Of a stretch of DNA of 64,000 bases, positions 50,616 to 63,293 are shown piece after piece. This DNA is from Cavia porcellus. Lineage: Eukaryota; Chordata; Mammalia; Rodentia; Caviidae. The stretch is taken from assembly GCF_034190915.1 (NCBI RefSeq), contig NW_026947484.1:77881982-77945981 (forward strand), given 5' to 3'. The position numbers were made by a program, and so were the translations under genes. The number at the start of each line of letters is the position of its first letter. Within the stretch, counting starts at the first letter, position 1. Below the pieces are notes generated by a model, which saw nothing but the letters and a program-made list of their open reading frames with translations, did no database searches and was not told the DNA's origin.

Positions 50616-50884
50616 TATTGGGGATTGACTCTTTCTTCTTTCCTTCTTCCTTTCCTCTCTCCCTCCATTCTTTCTTGCTTTCTTTTGCACCAGGAATTGA
50701 ACACAGGACCTTGTGCTTGCCAGGCAGGTGCTGTGCGGCTGAGCTCTATCCCTAGCACTTTTTACTTTTTATTTTGAGATAGGGTCTTGCTTCATCATTG
50801 AATTTCCCAATCCAAGCTCTAACCATGATCTTCCTGCCTCGGCCTCTCATATTGCTGGGATTACAGGGGTGTGCGACGATAGGC
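50616..50884 (-). mobile_element. ID-B1 composite SINE in intron 1
   Basis: CAGGAATTGAACACAGGACC and TTGCCAGGCAGGTGCTG are followed by TTTTGAGATAGGGTCTTGC and ATTGCTGGGATTACAGGGGT. A TTC-rich stretch and a second partial ID head precede it. Confidence 0.7.
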
Positions 50885-52211
50885 AGTGAGATAAGGAAGA
50901 ACTGATAGAGCATTTGGACTGCCTTCTGATTTCATAGATTTCACCACAGAAACAGCTCTGCTCTGGGTGTTCGGCTGCTATAGTCCGATTCCATTTCTGC
51001 CAGGAAGCAGCATGGGAACAAATTACGTAGGGTGTCTTAGTCTGTGTTTTCTGAGGTTGAGAGCAAAAGAGTTTTGTGTATACCTCCAATGTAACGTCAG
51101 AATTTAGAATAATTGCTGTCACCAGTGGTATTCAGCTCTCTTGCTGGGATCATTGGTTTCTGTCAGAATCTGGCAAATACATTATTTACTCAGTTTGGCT
51201 TGTATCTGAGGTGGGGTACCCAACCCATGAGGCAGGTCCCCAGTGGTAATACCAAAAACCCCTGGAGCCTGGGTATTGGAATATTGCTCCGATCATCTTG
51301 AAGAGCTAACATGTTCACACCCTAGGCCCTAATTCAGTAGTCATGGGCAGCTTCTCCCAGGAATCCGGAGCCAGAGCGAGGCCCAGCTTGCCCAGAGGCC
51401 CGGCCCTCCTTGACCAAGTCATCTCTGCTTTGGTATTTATTTGGCGGGAAGACCACCTCTTACCACTGTTCTTCCTAATCCCTTCAGGTCCGATGAAATA
51501 GTGGAGAAAATAAGGCTAAAAAAGAGTGGCTGTTTGTTGAGCCAGGTACACAGTTAAGGTTTTCATACCTACTATTACATCTCAAAAGAACAAACATTAA
51601 ATAACTTAGCTAGTAATGACAGACATGAGTATTCAAATGCATTTGTGTGATTCACTTAGACACTGCATTTTCCATGACTAGGACTTACTTTTCATTGTCA
51701 CTTTATGCAATGGATTTCTCAGCTATCTAGAACTCTCTGGGAAGTTTTGAATGCCTGTGACTTAAGAGACCGGGTCTTGATTGGATCCATTTTAAAGGTC
51801 TGCTGTGCTAGGGGCTTTCTGGAGGCTCTTGACTTACCAGGCATCCAGGCCAGTAAGCAGAGGAGAATATTTGTTGACTTCAGTAATAAACTTCAAGCTT
51901 GTTTAGATTCTGCTTATATGTTGAATTTCAGTTTCTCCAGGGATTCTTTTGGTATCTTAGATGATTTATATCCTTCTCGGGAATCATTTAGAGTGTGTGT
52001 TTTTTAAACAAGTGGTCTTCATAAAGACTGAGGCAGGCGGATATATATCACATTCACTCAAACATCTGGACTAGACAGAACAGTTCTCTTTGATGTTTGT
52101 TACAGATCTGGCACCGTCAAATGCTAACAACTGTTTTATTCTGATCTTAACATCATGTTTAAAGCATTCCTTTCTTTCTTTTTTTTTTTTTTTTCCTACT
52201 TCCCAACTTAG

Positions 52212-52493
<282 letters not shown>

Positions 52494-53101
52494 TGATCTT
52501 GCTTTCTGAGTCAAGGATGGCTTATATTCCTGATGACTGCTTCTCTTTTTTCTCCTATTGCTAACAGAAGAATCAAGATAGATTTTTGTCTTATCTAGGG
52601 TATTAAAAATGCACATTCAGAGGCACTTTTATTGCTACAGATGTACCACTCATAAAGATCAGATGTTAGCTCTTTAAAAATCTAAGGTAGACTATGCATT
52701 TCTGACAATTAGATTCTGTGATTTGTAGGTTGAAGGTATTTTGGCTTGGTGAATGAGTCTATTAGTAAATAAGTCTTGTTTTGTTTTTTTTCTATCTGTG
52801 TTAAATACTCTACCCTTCCAAGAATGTACATATTGAAAGAATGTACATATTGAAAATCATTCTTCCCTAAAAATGTTGACATGTATTAAAAAAATTAGAT
52901 CCCTAAAAAAAGAGTCCCTTTCCAAATATATTTTAAATGCTTTATTGAAATTAAAATATTTCTAGGGAATGCTCTTTCTCTGTAAAGTAGTTTTATTCTG
53001 GTTTTGAAAGAAAACTTATTTTGAGGAACTCAGGTCCAGTTCTTTGTTTTTGGAAACAGATAATGACGTAGTCAGGGTTTGCAAGGAAAGCAATGTCATA
53101 C

Positions 53102-53874
53102 ACATCACATAATTTATAGAATTATTTTATAATAGTCACCCAGAGAGTCAAACACACAAAAAGTGCAGGAAATCTGTCCACACACTAAAGACTCAAAGAA
53201 TCCAACTGAGAGCCTGGATTCCATAGCAATGCCCTGCATGAGTCCAGCTGAAGACCTAGAGCCCTTGACAATGTTTCATGCAAGTCTGTTTCATGCATCT
53301 GCATTGGGAGGGCCCAAAAGACAGCAATGGAAGCTAGAAAGTCTGTACCAACAGGATGAAGGATCTGTGCCAGCAAGCAGAGGAATCTGCACTGGAGCCA
53401 GGAAATAACACTCAGAGGACCAGAGCTCCCCCAAACAGTACCACAGCCATCCTCAGCAACAAGATCCCAAGCTCCTTCTGATATTGAGAACATCCAGGTT
53501 CATGTCAGGAAGCCAGCTTGAAAAGCTGCTCCAGGAGATTGAACAGCCCACTATCTTCCCTTCTGGAGTTAGGAAGCTTTGCTCAAGTAAGGACCAGTGC
53601 TCCCTCAAAGTGAACCACAGCTATTCTCCATGACAACAAGGTCTTGAGCCCTTTTGTCAGTGAGAACAGCCACGTTCATATCCGGGAAGAAGCTCAACAA
53701 GCTCCTCCAGCAAAACCAACGACAATAGGAGAACCTACAACACAACACTTCTTCCTCTCCAGGTCTCCTTTTTATGTTGACAACAATCCTCAGGCAGGCC
53801 ATTCACCCCTAGCACCAGGCTGATTCAGTTCAGCTGGCTGTTACAAGGTGACCACTAGCTGTCAATCCACCACA
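53102..53874 (-). mobile_element. ERV-type LTR, copy 3 (171-bp tandem duplication)
   Basis: Minus-orientation LTR within SMARCA2 intron 2. On its own strand it begins TGTGGTGGATTGACAG and has a CATAAAAAGG TATA-like element about 100 bp in. Blocks beginning GAGCCAGGAA (53,395) and GAGTTAGGAA (53,566) show a 171-bp tandem duplication. No adjacent internal sequence was seen. Confidence 0.65.
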
Positions 53875-54179
53875 GATAATAATGATGCTGTGTTTGTGAT
53901 GCTGAGATTCTTTTAGTGTTGTAACATTGATCATACTGGTATAATTTGGTATTATATCCTCATAGGATGTACAAAGAAGAGTTAGCAGCCTTTTGAGAAG
54001 ATAAATAATCCTTTCCAGCAATTTGCTTGGAAATTTAGTAGTAGCCCAAGCAAACCTATCACACATTGCCTGAGGCTATGCCTCATGAGACTTGAGGTTT
54101 TATACTCCTTCCAACAACATCATAGATGGGCTGCCTGTCGATATTCAGGGAATATTAGGATTCTTCAGAGTAAAGGCAT

Positions 54180-54610
54180 CACTGGGAAATTAAAAAAACA
54201 TTTATTATGAGGCACTGGCTTGGGTAATTACTGAGACTGAGCAGTTCCACCATCTTAATAAGCTGGAGAGGCACCGCAGCTGGTGATGTCGTTGCAGTCT
54301 GACTCTAGACACCTGCAAACCAGAAGAGTCAGTAGCTAGGTGGTTATAAGTCCTGGTCCCAGGGCAGGAGACCAACATCCCAGCTGAAGCCATCAGTCTT
54401 GAAAGCATTTTCTCTCCCACTCTGTGAACTGGATGACACCTACTCACCTTAGGAAGAGCAGTCTGCTTTCTTTGTCCACCAGTTCAGATGTTAATCTCAT
54501 CCAGAAACACCTTCCCAGACACACACAGGCACAGTTAACTGAATGTCTGGGTACCCCACATCCCTGGCTAGTTCCCATATCAACCCAGCACCATAGCCAA
54601 GCCATGGAGG
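54180..54610 (-). mobile_element. Old ERV LTR in intron 2
   Basis: The + strand runs from an AACATTTATTATGAGGCACT start to GTTAATCTCATCCAGAAACA and ACAGACACA-type sequence, the reverse of a common mammalian ERV LTR that ends in a CATAATAAAT polyadenylation region. The subfamily is not resolved. Confidence 0.5.
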
Positions 54611-56659
54611 ATCCTGACTTTGAACAAAGAACAGTACATGAAAAGAGCAAGTCTTTCCTCCAATCCTGAAACACTTTTGGTCAGTTTCAATACTATATGC
54701 TTGTTTTGAAAAATGGAACGAAGCTTAGTTAAGAAAACAGTTGTATCTAGTTTTACCCAGGTAGAAGCTTGTCATGCATGCATTTCACACTTTACTTCTC
54801 TCCTTGTTCAGTGAATACTGTATTAGTACAGGTATTTACATACAGGTGTGATTTCTTTTCCTTTCATTTACCACCATGGGATCATAGCATCTTTAGTATC
54901 ACTCTAAACCTTCCTCTTTTTGTTTAATAATACCTCATGGATAGCCCCAAATTCTCTCCCTCCTTTTTTGTTTTTTAACAAAAATACCATTTCCATACCA
55001 ATAGGTATCTAGAAAAATTAAGCTTTTTGTAGTCCTATCAGTTCTTGTGGGGACAGGATGACATACTGGAGTCATTAAATTATCTTGTGTTAATTCGGGA
55101 GCTGTTCTTACTTGTAAACCTTTGTCCTGGTGGGTTACAGCCTTTCAGACTGGGCTGAGGATGTCTTACCTTGCAAAGGATAGAAAATATTAAGCAAATA
55201 TTTAGCTATTGTTTGTCATTTAAGCATTGAAAAATGAAGTTTGCAACTGAGGGTTGGGGGGCATGTTCTCCTGTATATTTTTTTTTTTAAGCTGAGTTGT
55301 TTTATTGGCTGTTATCTCTTCTGATACCATCTGATTTCCTTAGCTAGCACCTTTATTGCACTTTGTCATATTCTGTTCCCTTTTGCTGCTCTGTTTGGGT
55401 CATGCTGCCCTTATTCTGTGAATTCTGCGATCTTTGCCATCCCGCTGTCCCTCCCCTGCAGCCAGTCCCTGCATGAGGCCTGGGTGGGCACTGCAGTGCT
55501 CACACCTGCAGACCAGATGCTGTCCCTTTCTTCTGTTCCTTTTATAGGCAGCTTCGTTCCTTGTCTTGCTGAATGTCTTGCTCCTCTCTCTAAGGCTCAG
55601 CGTTTTGCTTTTCAACATTACTGGAAATAAATAAACAAGTGGCCCAAATACATCTGCCGCGTTGCTTTGATTTCCTATTATTACTATTTAACAGATTCAG
55701 TGACACTCTTTATACCAGATTTTTCCCATTTTTCTTCTGAACATCCTCTTTATGGTAAATTTTTCCTCTTTTCAAGCACATGCTTTTGACTCTGCAGAAA
55801 TTAACTTTCTTTTCTCCAAAACTGCAAACACTCATACTTTCTTGCTTGAAGTCATTTGGTTTCTATAAACTCCTGGAAATATTCCTTGCAAGCTGTTTTC
55901 AAAATTGCTATTACAGTTTGGGGAGGAATAGACTTTTCCTTTTCCAAAGACATGCTCCGTTGCTCAATTCTGGATTGGATTAACGTCAGTTCAATAGGTA
56001 TTTATTGTGTGTCTGTCATATGCTGGGCCTCAGGTCCTGGGTCTGGTCCTGGGTTCATTATTTCTAAAGTCTGGCTTTAACTGTTTCAGGTCTTCCTTCC
56101 TCTTGAGCTTAGTGCTCTCTGTTTCACACTCTTGTCTTTCTCATTCGCTTCTCTGCCCCTGTCTGTTCTCTCCTCCCAACTGCCATAGAACCTTCTGATT
56201 TCAACTTTTTAACTTTCCATCCTTCCTTCCTCTCCAGTGGGGAAAAAAGTTGTCAAGAAGTAGCTTATTCCAGGCATATCAAATAGTCTTTCTTCAGTCT
56301 TTGAACTAACTTCGACTTGTAACAGGTTTCAAGACAACTTGAAAGGGTTTGGAAGACTAGTTTTCTATGTGTTTACCTTGCGAATAGGACCTTATTTTTT
56401 GTTGGCAGGTTGTGACATAACCAAAAAAAAAGTTTCAACCGTTTTTAAAGCCTTAACTTTTGACTTAGAAATGGTTTTGCCTCTCCTATTTGTATACATT
56501 TTTCTACTCAAAGGTGAGAATCTTTGAAGTGAAAAAGTAGGACTCCAGAGTGGGTAATAAGTGACTGTGTTTTTGAAGACCTTGGAGGGGTCTTGTAACT
56601 TCAGATAGAAATCTTGTGCCTTAAGGAGATGCCTAATCAATGCCATTTAAATGTTTCAG

Positions 56660-56789
56660 TCCATTGATGGGATGCATGACAAGGGGATTGTGGAAGACAT
56701 CCATTGTGGAACCATGAAGGGAACCGGTATGCGTCCACCTCACCCGGGAATGGGTCCTCCCCAGAGTCCAATGGATCAGCACAGTCAAG
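56660..56789 (+). CDS. SMARCA2: SMARCA2 exon 3
   Basis: This exon encodes residues 76-118 plus the first base of Gly119. The acceptor TTTCAG precedes it and the donor is CAAG followed by GTTTGT. The product contains [18 protein letters not shown] and the [18 protein letters not shown] stretch, both typical of BRM. No folded domain is known here. The first residue is Ser, where I recall Pro in human and mouse BRM, a single-residue difference at the exon junction. The phase leaves one base to pair with GT at the start of exon 4. Confidence 0.95.
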
Positions 56790-57014
56790 GTTTGTGTGCA
56801 CCGTACATTTGATTGTGGTTCCATACTGTAGTGTTCAGGGTTTTCCTATCAAATATTTTGAACATGACTTTCTAAGAAAGCCTAGGGATGGTTAAATCTA
56901 GCAGGTTTCTTTTTCTACATAAATTGACCCCCATCCTCAGTGACACACAAGTTTATGATTTATATGGACAATTTTATTTCCAAAGCTCTAGTAATTTTAC
57001 TGGTCACCATGTGT

Positions 57015-57190
57015 CCAGGCATGCTACAAAGTATTTTATGTATTTAACTCAGTATTTTTACCATCATCTTGTGAGTTAAATGATATTACTCCCATTTTAT
57101 AGATGGGGTAGCTAAAGCTCAGAGAATTTACTTTGTTATTCTAAGTTTGCATATCCAATAAGTGACAGGGTCAGGAAGAGAATCTAGGCG
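57015..57190 (-). mobile_element. MIR SINE fragment in intron 3
   Basis: Reversed MIR motifs: ATTTTATAGATGGGGTAGCT, AAAGCTCAGAGAATTTA and AATAAGTGACAGGGTCAGGA. Confidence 0.7.
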
Positions 57191-57299
57191 TGCTTGCCAA
57201 TGACAGCATAAAATTGAGAGTAAAATGAAGCATCTCTGTTCCTGAGTTGCATACTTATCACTATGAATACACCTGTGTTCCTGACAGTGAAATTAACTG

Positions 57300-57750
57300 G
57301 CCTTGTTAACAGGTAGCTATAGTATTCTCCTTGGGCTGCCCTAACAACCACAACTAAAGTAACTTCAACCAACATAAGTTCATTTTCTTCCAATTTTGGA
57401 GACCAGAAGTTCAAAATCAAGGAACCAGTAGAGCCATGCTTTTCTCTCAGCCTTTCCTTGATTCTTCCTAATATCTTGTGGTTGTCAATAATTCAGGCAT
57501 TCCTGAAATTATAAATGAATCACTCCAAACTCTGCCTCTGTAGTCACATGACATTTCTACTGTATGTCTATGTCTGTGCCTAGATTTTCCATTTTCTATA
57601 AGGACCTCACCATTCCTTAGGTGAGGTCTTTCCCTGTTCCAATATGCCTTCATCTTAACTTGATTATATATGCATATACCCTGTGTCACAATAAGGTCAC
57701 AATCTCAGATATGAGGAGGTGGACATTAACATTTTGGGGGGAGTTACACA
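57300..57750 (-). mobile_element. MLT1-type MaLR LTR in intron 3
   Basis: The + strand shows the reversed MLT1 pattern: GGGCTGCCCTAACAACCAC, GGAGACCAGAAGTTCAAAAT, AGGTCACAATCTCAGATATG and a terminal ACATTTTGGGGGGAGTTAC. Confidence 0.65.
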
Positions 57751-60700
57751 GTTCAACTCACAACCATGAACCTATCAATACAGGATATATTTCTGTATTT
57801 CTTTTTTTCTTGATGGCTTACAAGTTATCATTCCTTCTATCATTGTTGAAGGCATTAAGATGCGTCAGAGCCTTTTACATACATCCTAGCCTGACTTCAG
57901 AATCATGGTCATTTCAGCCTGTGAGGAGCATGTTGATCTAGTACTAATTGATATTAATTTTGATAGATAGATTAACCCTAGGGTTATAGTTTTGGTGTTG
58001 CTGTATATATACCTCTGCGTATTTAAGTGTAAATGTTTTCCTGTATTCACAGTCAGGTCTCCTAGATGAAAGACTTTATGAGGATTTAGAGAAATATATT
58101 CAGTTATTTTATTTTTGAAATATAAATAAGCCAGTCATGGAGGCTGATATCAGAGCACCTCTCTACTAATATTTCAACAGGCTTTGGATACCCCAGACTC
58201 TGATGTGACTGTTGATGTCAGGCAGGCATTATTGTTAGAGATGAATCATAAAATCTTGACCATATCCAAAAAATAGTCTGTAGTGCAGGAAGAAAAATTT
58301 GACTCATCAGGGTTAGGAGTAAATTATGACAGTATTTCTGGGTTTATCTTTTACATTTTAAGGGGATGGGTGTGTCCATAGAGCTAATCTAGATTTCATT
58401 ATTAGTTCCTGGAAGATATAGATGAATTATGTGTAGTGATTCTTAATGCCAGATACTTGTTCTTTCTGCTGCTAGCCACCTGCAAAACCCCCAAACAAAG
58501 AAATACCTTAAGTGCATAAATCATAATTGAGAGCAGTTTTACTTTTACTCCTCCTTAGAATCTGTGTGATGGCTTGAGTCTTCACTCTCACTTAAAAACG
58601 ATATTTATTTATCATGAAATCTCTACTTGTCAAGACGTCTAGCACATGACTGAATAGAAACTTAATAAACTTTGTTAACTAGGTATGGAAAAAACTGTGT
58701 TCAAAATTCAATAATTTAAAATAGATCTCAGTTTTTATATAAGTTCTATAAGTTATAATTACTTAGAAATGCAAGTTTGCATTCAGTGAAGTCAGATTTA
58801 ACCTGTAACAATATTCTGTAAAATACTGAAGTGCATTGTAGGCTGGTGAATTAGTTTATTTAAAGTTATATTTTTGAGTAAAGAAGTCTTGGTATAATGC
58901 ATTTCTATTCTTGTAATGATCTAAAAAGAATTTAGGCTTGGTAATAACGTGTTATCTTTAAAAACTATTGTAGAAAGCCATTTATAAACACACAAGTACA
59001 GAGAGGTGTGACATGGATGAGAAGGCTATTAGCTAAAACTACTTAGCAACCTATTGGGTTATTTTAGGGTATTCGCTGGGCAGCAAAACTCTTTTCTTCA
59101 GTAAACAACAAAGTGTATGCCTTATGGTCCGAATGATAGCATAGTTTGTTTTTACTGCATTGTACAGAAAACCTTCATCAGCAGGGTTAGTACAGGTGTA
59201 TGTGTGTGTGTGTAGAGAAGGTTTTTATAAAATTGACACTTACATCTTTGAGTTTATGAAAAGGAGGGAGGTTACTGGTTCTCCCCAAGGCAAGGTGAAA
59301 TTGGGGAGATAATGATCCTTGTAAACGAGAGAAGAAAAATTGGGCCTTTTCCACTACTTTTGAATGGGCACTTTAAGCAGGATTTCAGAAAAGAGTTGAA
59401 ACCACAACAGCATTGTCTCCCTCAAATATATATATATTCGGTATTTGGAAATTTCTTTTAGGAATTTTATTCTGTTTTCTCAACTAAAGATAATTACCAA
59501 AATATGCTATGTTGTTGCATCATTTGAATTCTGTTTTTCCTCAAGGTTTATGGGATGCTACTCATGTAGAAAAAAGACATCTCTGTAGCTGAGACACTGT
59601 CACAATTTTAATGTCACACTGTGACAGAATGATTCTATTAACATCCTCTGTAAATTCTGGGAAATAATTCTTCCCACCTCCAGTTTCTTCTATCAAACTT
59701 GAGGTTAAATTTTGCTGTGTTGATTAATTCTGTAAAATGATTTTTATTCTACTCTCAGTTTCCTTCTTAGCAAATTTGAGGTGAAAATGCTGGCACTGGT
59801 TTTCCATTGACCAGGTGTACTTAAAGGCTGAGTCCTTGTGCTCAATGGGACTCTGTCGTGTTTAGGACATTGCCTTGCCATTTGATGTGTCTTGCCTTTA
59901 CAGTGATGCCTCTTTCACAGTTGGGAAGAAAGATGTGATAAGCAGTAAGATACACTTGAGTTTAGACTAGATGGCCTTACATCAGGCACCCCATGAGTTA
60001 TGGACCTTAGGAAATGGGAAAAACTAGAAAACAGGAGACACGCAACCCATTAAATTCTTGGTAGTATCTTTCTACTATTAAAATGAGCATTTCTGTGGTT
60101 GAGAGACTTCACTCCTTGTGGTAGATTTAGGGCTAGCTAGAAAGATGTGTGGTGAACAAACTACCATTTTGCAACAGTATTATATTACGGGATGATTATC
60201 AGCATAAAAAAGAAGAATACCAATGGCAAAAGTTAAGAATATGTTATTGATAACCTCTAAATCATTATAAATACCAATATGGGAGGAATTTCTTCTAGTG
60301 TTGTAGGCTGATTTCAGGAGAATTTTCTTGACTACCTTGCATAACTGACTGACTAGAACCTCAGTTGCTGTGTGGGTCTTGTGTTCTCTCGTGGAGTAAG
60401 GATTTGGGAATTGAGGCTGGCGGTTGTTTTATTTCTCTCCAGGGAAGAAATGGCATTCTCTTCACCAAACCCATTTTTGTCTCAGGGCATCCTGCTAAAT
60501 TTGTTTCCCTCTCCAAATACATTTGGAGATAAAAGTAACTCTGCTTCATTTTTCTGCCCCTTTGAGATACAATAGACTCCTTCAGGTTCTGGCTCCTGGC
60601 TTTTCATGTGGTTATTATCCCACAGTGTCTTTCCTCCAGGTATAAAACAAGCACCTAGCATTTGCTTTTTGGCATTCAGGTGGCTCCTGATCACTTGAAC

Positions 60701-61045
60701 TGTGAGGAGTCTGAATTGAGGTGTCCTATGTAAAATACTTAATAGAGCTTGAGGATTTAGTATGAAAAAAATATTGACATAATAATTTATCAGTCATGTT
60801 TCTATTTTGAAATGTTAGTGCTTTGGGCATGTTAGTTTAAGTAAACTATATTATTAAGTTTAACTTTACCTCATTGTGTTCTGCATATATGTGTGGCTAC
60901 TAGCAAAGTTAAATTTACATCTACAAGGTTTATATTGTGCATTAAACTTTTGAGCTATGTGTACTTGTTAGAGTCTGTATAATTGTAATTTCTATCATGC
61001 AATGTGGTCTTGGGCAGCCTGTGAGCTCCTTGTGTTGTGTTTTAG

Positions 61046-61335
61046 GTTATATGTCACCGCACCCATCTCCACTGGGAGCCTCAGAACACGTCTCCAGCCC
61101 TATATCTGGAGGAGGCCCAACGCCACCCCAGATGCCACCGAGCCAGCCAGGGCCTCTTATCCCAGGTGACCCACAAACCATGAACCAGGCCAACAGAGGT
61201 CCCTCACCTTTCAGTCCAGTCCAGCTGCATCAGCTTCGGGCCCAGATTTTAGCTTACAAAATGCTGGCCCGGGGGCAACCCCTCCCTGAAACACTTCAGC
61301 TTGCGGTCCAGGGGAAAAGGACCTTGCCTGGCATG

Positions 61336-61376
<41 letters not shown>

Positions 61377-61471
61377 ACAGCAGCAGGCGCAGACCCCACA
61401 GCCCCAGCAGCAACCACAGCAGCCGCCGCAGCAGCAGCAGCCAGCGCTTGTTACCTACAACAGACCATCTG
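61046..61471 (+). CDS. SMARCA2: SMARCA2 exon 4: QLQ domain and polyglutamine tract
   Basis: The exon supplies the last two bases of Gly119, 141 full codons to residue 260, and the first base of a glycine codon continued in exon 5. Residues 119-172 remain Pro/Ser/Gly-rich. The QLQ domain lies at about residues 173-208 ([20 protein letters not shown] onward), a protein-interaction module shared by SNF2-family ATPases. It is followed by KRTLPGM and 17 consecutive Gln (about 216-232) encoded by CAG interrupted with CAA, then a mixed Gln/Pro stretch. The preferred donor is TCTG followed by GTAGGT, which keeps the phase expected for the next exon. A GT five bases downstream is a weaker alternative. 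The HSA, BRK, ATPase and bromodomain segments follow outside the window. Confidence 0.96.
61336..61386 (+). repeat. SMARCA2: CAG/CAA repeat encoding 17 Gln in SMARCA2
   Basis: Six CAG codons, then CAG and CAA mixed, 17 glutamines in all. The CAA interruptions limit slippage compared with a pure CAG run. Confidence 0.95.
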
Positions 61472-62790
61472 GTAGGTGAACACGCAGCCGGATGCAGAAC
61501 GCTGTGGTCCAGCTCAGCTGAGAAAGACTGTGCCAATACACAGGAGCTGGGGAGGGTGGGGATGAGCTTGGGGCTGATGCAGGCCTTTGTTTTACCCCTC
61601 TGTCTGCCTTTACTTGCTCCACTTAGATTGGCCAAGATTTTTGGTCCCCTCCTATTGTCTTACCCATTGACTTAGGAAACATTACACTTACCCATGATTT
61701 TTCATTCTCTTTCAAAAGGCTCAAGCTTTCTTTAGAGTTCATCATATGCCCCAGGTTAGGAGCCCTTATGTCTCTATATAAAATTAAAAAATTAGACCCA
61801 CTTTGGCCGTTTGTATTTGTTGATTGATTTCTTCTCTATTTTATTGGAAAAGCATTTGAGAAGTCCTACAAGAAAGTATACCTGTACTAAAATAATTATC
61901 AAGTAAAAAAATCAAACAAAGGCAAATAAAAAGAGAAGAAATTGAGGTCAGGAATGTGGGGGGCCATAGTTGCTGTGAGTCTTTATTGTTACTGTGACCA
62001 ACTTCAAAGGTGACTTGAGTTTCCTGACAGTGGAAGCTGGTAATACCTTATTTTTACCATTTAGAAAGAGGACACAAAGCCATTCTAGCAGGCACATATA
62101 AAGTAGGTTACCTAGCTATGATGATTGTTTCAACTGCAGCCTTTCCTTGGCATCTGAGGGTGAGTATTTCTAGGAACCCTAACAGACAAAATCCTCCATA
62201 GTCAAGTGCCTTACATAAAACGTTGTAATGTATATATAGAGAGAGCTACATCTTCCTATGTGCTTCAGATCATCTCCAGATTATGTATAATACCTGATAC
62301 AAATGAAGGCTAAAGGAAGGAATAGTTGTATTGTTCAGGGAATAATTACAAAAAAGGACTCTGTGCATGTTCAGTACAGATACAATACCTTTTCCTAGTG
62401 TTTTTATTTATGCTTAGCTGAATTCATGTGGAACCCCCAAATATGGAAGCCTGGCTCTACTATCCTTACTGTCAGAGGCTTTGCATGATAGAAAAACCAG
62501 TAAAATTTGTTTATTGATTCCACATGTTGTATTTTTTAGGGTCCCTGGAATAAACTGAGAAGCTATAATATTATTTAACAGGTAGAGATGGTGTAATTCT
62601 TTGAGGGCCCAAGAACACTTTGTTTAGGATGCTGCTGCTTTTTCTAGGTTTTGGGGACTTGGACAATGGGAAAGAATTCAGATCGGTATTTAAAAATAAT
62701 TTCTAACATTTTAATTTATGTTTTAAGAGTTGCCTTACCTGAAAGACAATCTTTTCTTCTTAATTATAGATGTGGCACCAAGAATTGGTA

Positions 62791-62866
62791 TCTTAGGGAC
62801 TGGGAGTATAGCTCAACCATAAAACCTTTGCCTAGAAAGTACAAGGCCTTGGGGCTCCATTTCCAC

Positions 62867-62868
<2 letters not shown>
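62791..62868 (+). mobile_element. ID-type SINE in intron 4
   Basis: GGGACTGGGAGTATAGCTCA followed by TTTGCCTAGAAAGTACAAGG is a degraded ID-type head; a CA repeat replaces its tail. Confidence 0.65.
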
Positions 62869-62911
<43 letters not shown>

Positions 62912-62923
62912 CACGCACACACA
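62869..62923. repeat. (CA)n microsatellite in intron 4
   Basis: About 20 CA units, then an imperfect ATGCACGCACACA end; forms the tail of an ID-type SINE. Confidence 0.95.
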
Positions 62924-62944
62924 ATGGGTCTCCTGGTCTACTCA

Positions 62945-63293
62945 GGGTATTGCAAAAATACATGATAAACTAGATGGCATAAAAATGACAGAAATGTATC
63001 ACTCCTAGTTCCAAAGGCTAGAAAGATCAAGATTAAAGCAATGGCAGATCTGGTGTGTGGTGAGGGCCTGATTTCTGGTTGGTAAACTGTGCCTTCTTGG
63101 TATGTCTTCACATGGTACATGATGTGAAGGATCTTTCTGGGGCTTCATAAGTGCAGTAATCATGTCCATGAGGGCTCTTTCCTATAGCCTGATTACCTTT
63201 TAAAAGGCCCACATTCTAATATCATCTCCTTAAGAGTTAGGATTTCAACTTAGGAGCTTGGAGGTGGGCCACAAACATTTGACCATCACAGTG
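62945..63293 (-). mobile_element. MaLR-like LTR in intron 4
   Basis: The + strand contains TAGTTCCAAAGGCTAGAAAG, TCTTCACATGGTAC, and an end with AGGATTTCAACTTAGGAG and GGCCACAAACATTTGACCAT. This order is that of a reversed MLT1/MST-like LTR. Confidence 0.5.

Larger units (their letters stand above)
38539..52211 (+). other. SMARCA2: SMARCA2 intron 1
   Basis: The intron starts with GTAAAT after exon 1 and ends with a long pyrimidine tract and AG before 52,212. The first 2.8 kb are CpG island. The rest holds B1 and ID-type SINEs at 43.2, 43.8, 45.8-46.1 and 50.6-50.9 kb, a 26-base A run at 47.5 kb, a 14-base C run at 47.8 kb and a GT microsatellite at 50.3 kb. From 41.3 to 43.1, 43.9 to 45.7, 46.1 to 47.1, 47.9 to 50.2 and 50.9 to 52.2 kb I see no gene or clear repeat. 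Enhancers could lie there but cannot be seen without comparison. Confidence 0.75.
56790..61045 (+). other. SMARCA2: SMARCA2 intron 3
   Basis: The donor is GTTTGT and the acceptor is GTTTTAG. It holds a MIR trace (57.0-57.2 kb) and an MLT1-type LTR (57.3-57.75 kb). From 57.75 to 61.0 kb the DNA is AT-rich single-copy sequence with no gene or repeat that I can name. Confidence 0.93.

Noticed and set aside
61249..61635. Leucine-rich minus-strand frame over SMARCA2 exon 4
   Set aside because: It is the antisense reading of the CAG/CAA repeat; the sense strand is the known BRM coding exon.
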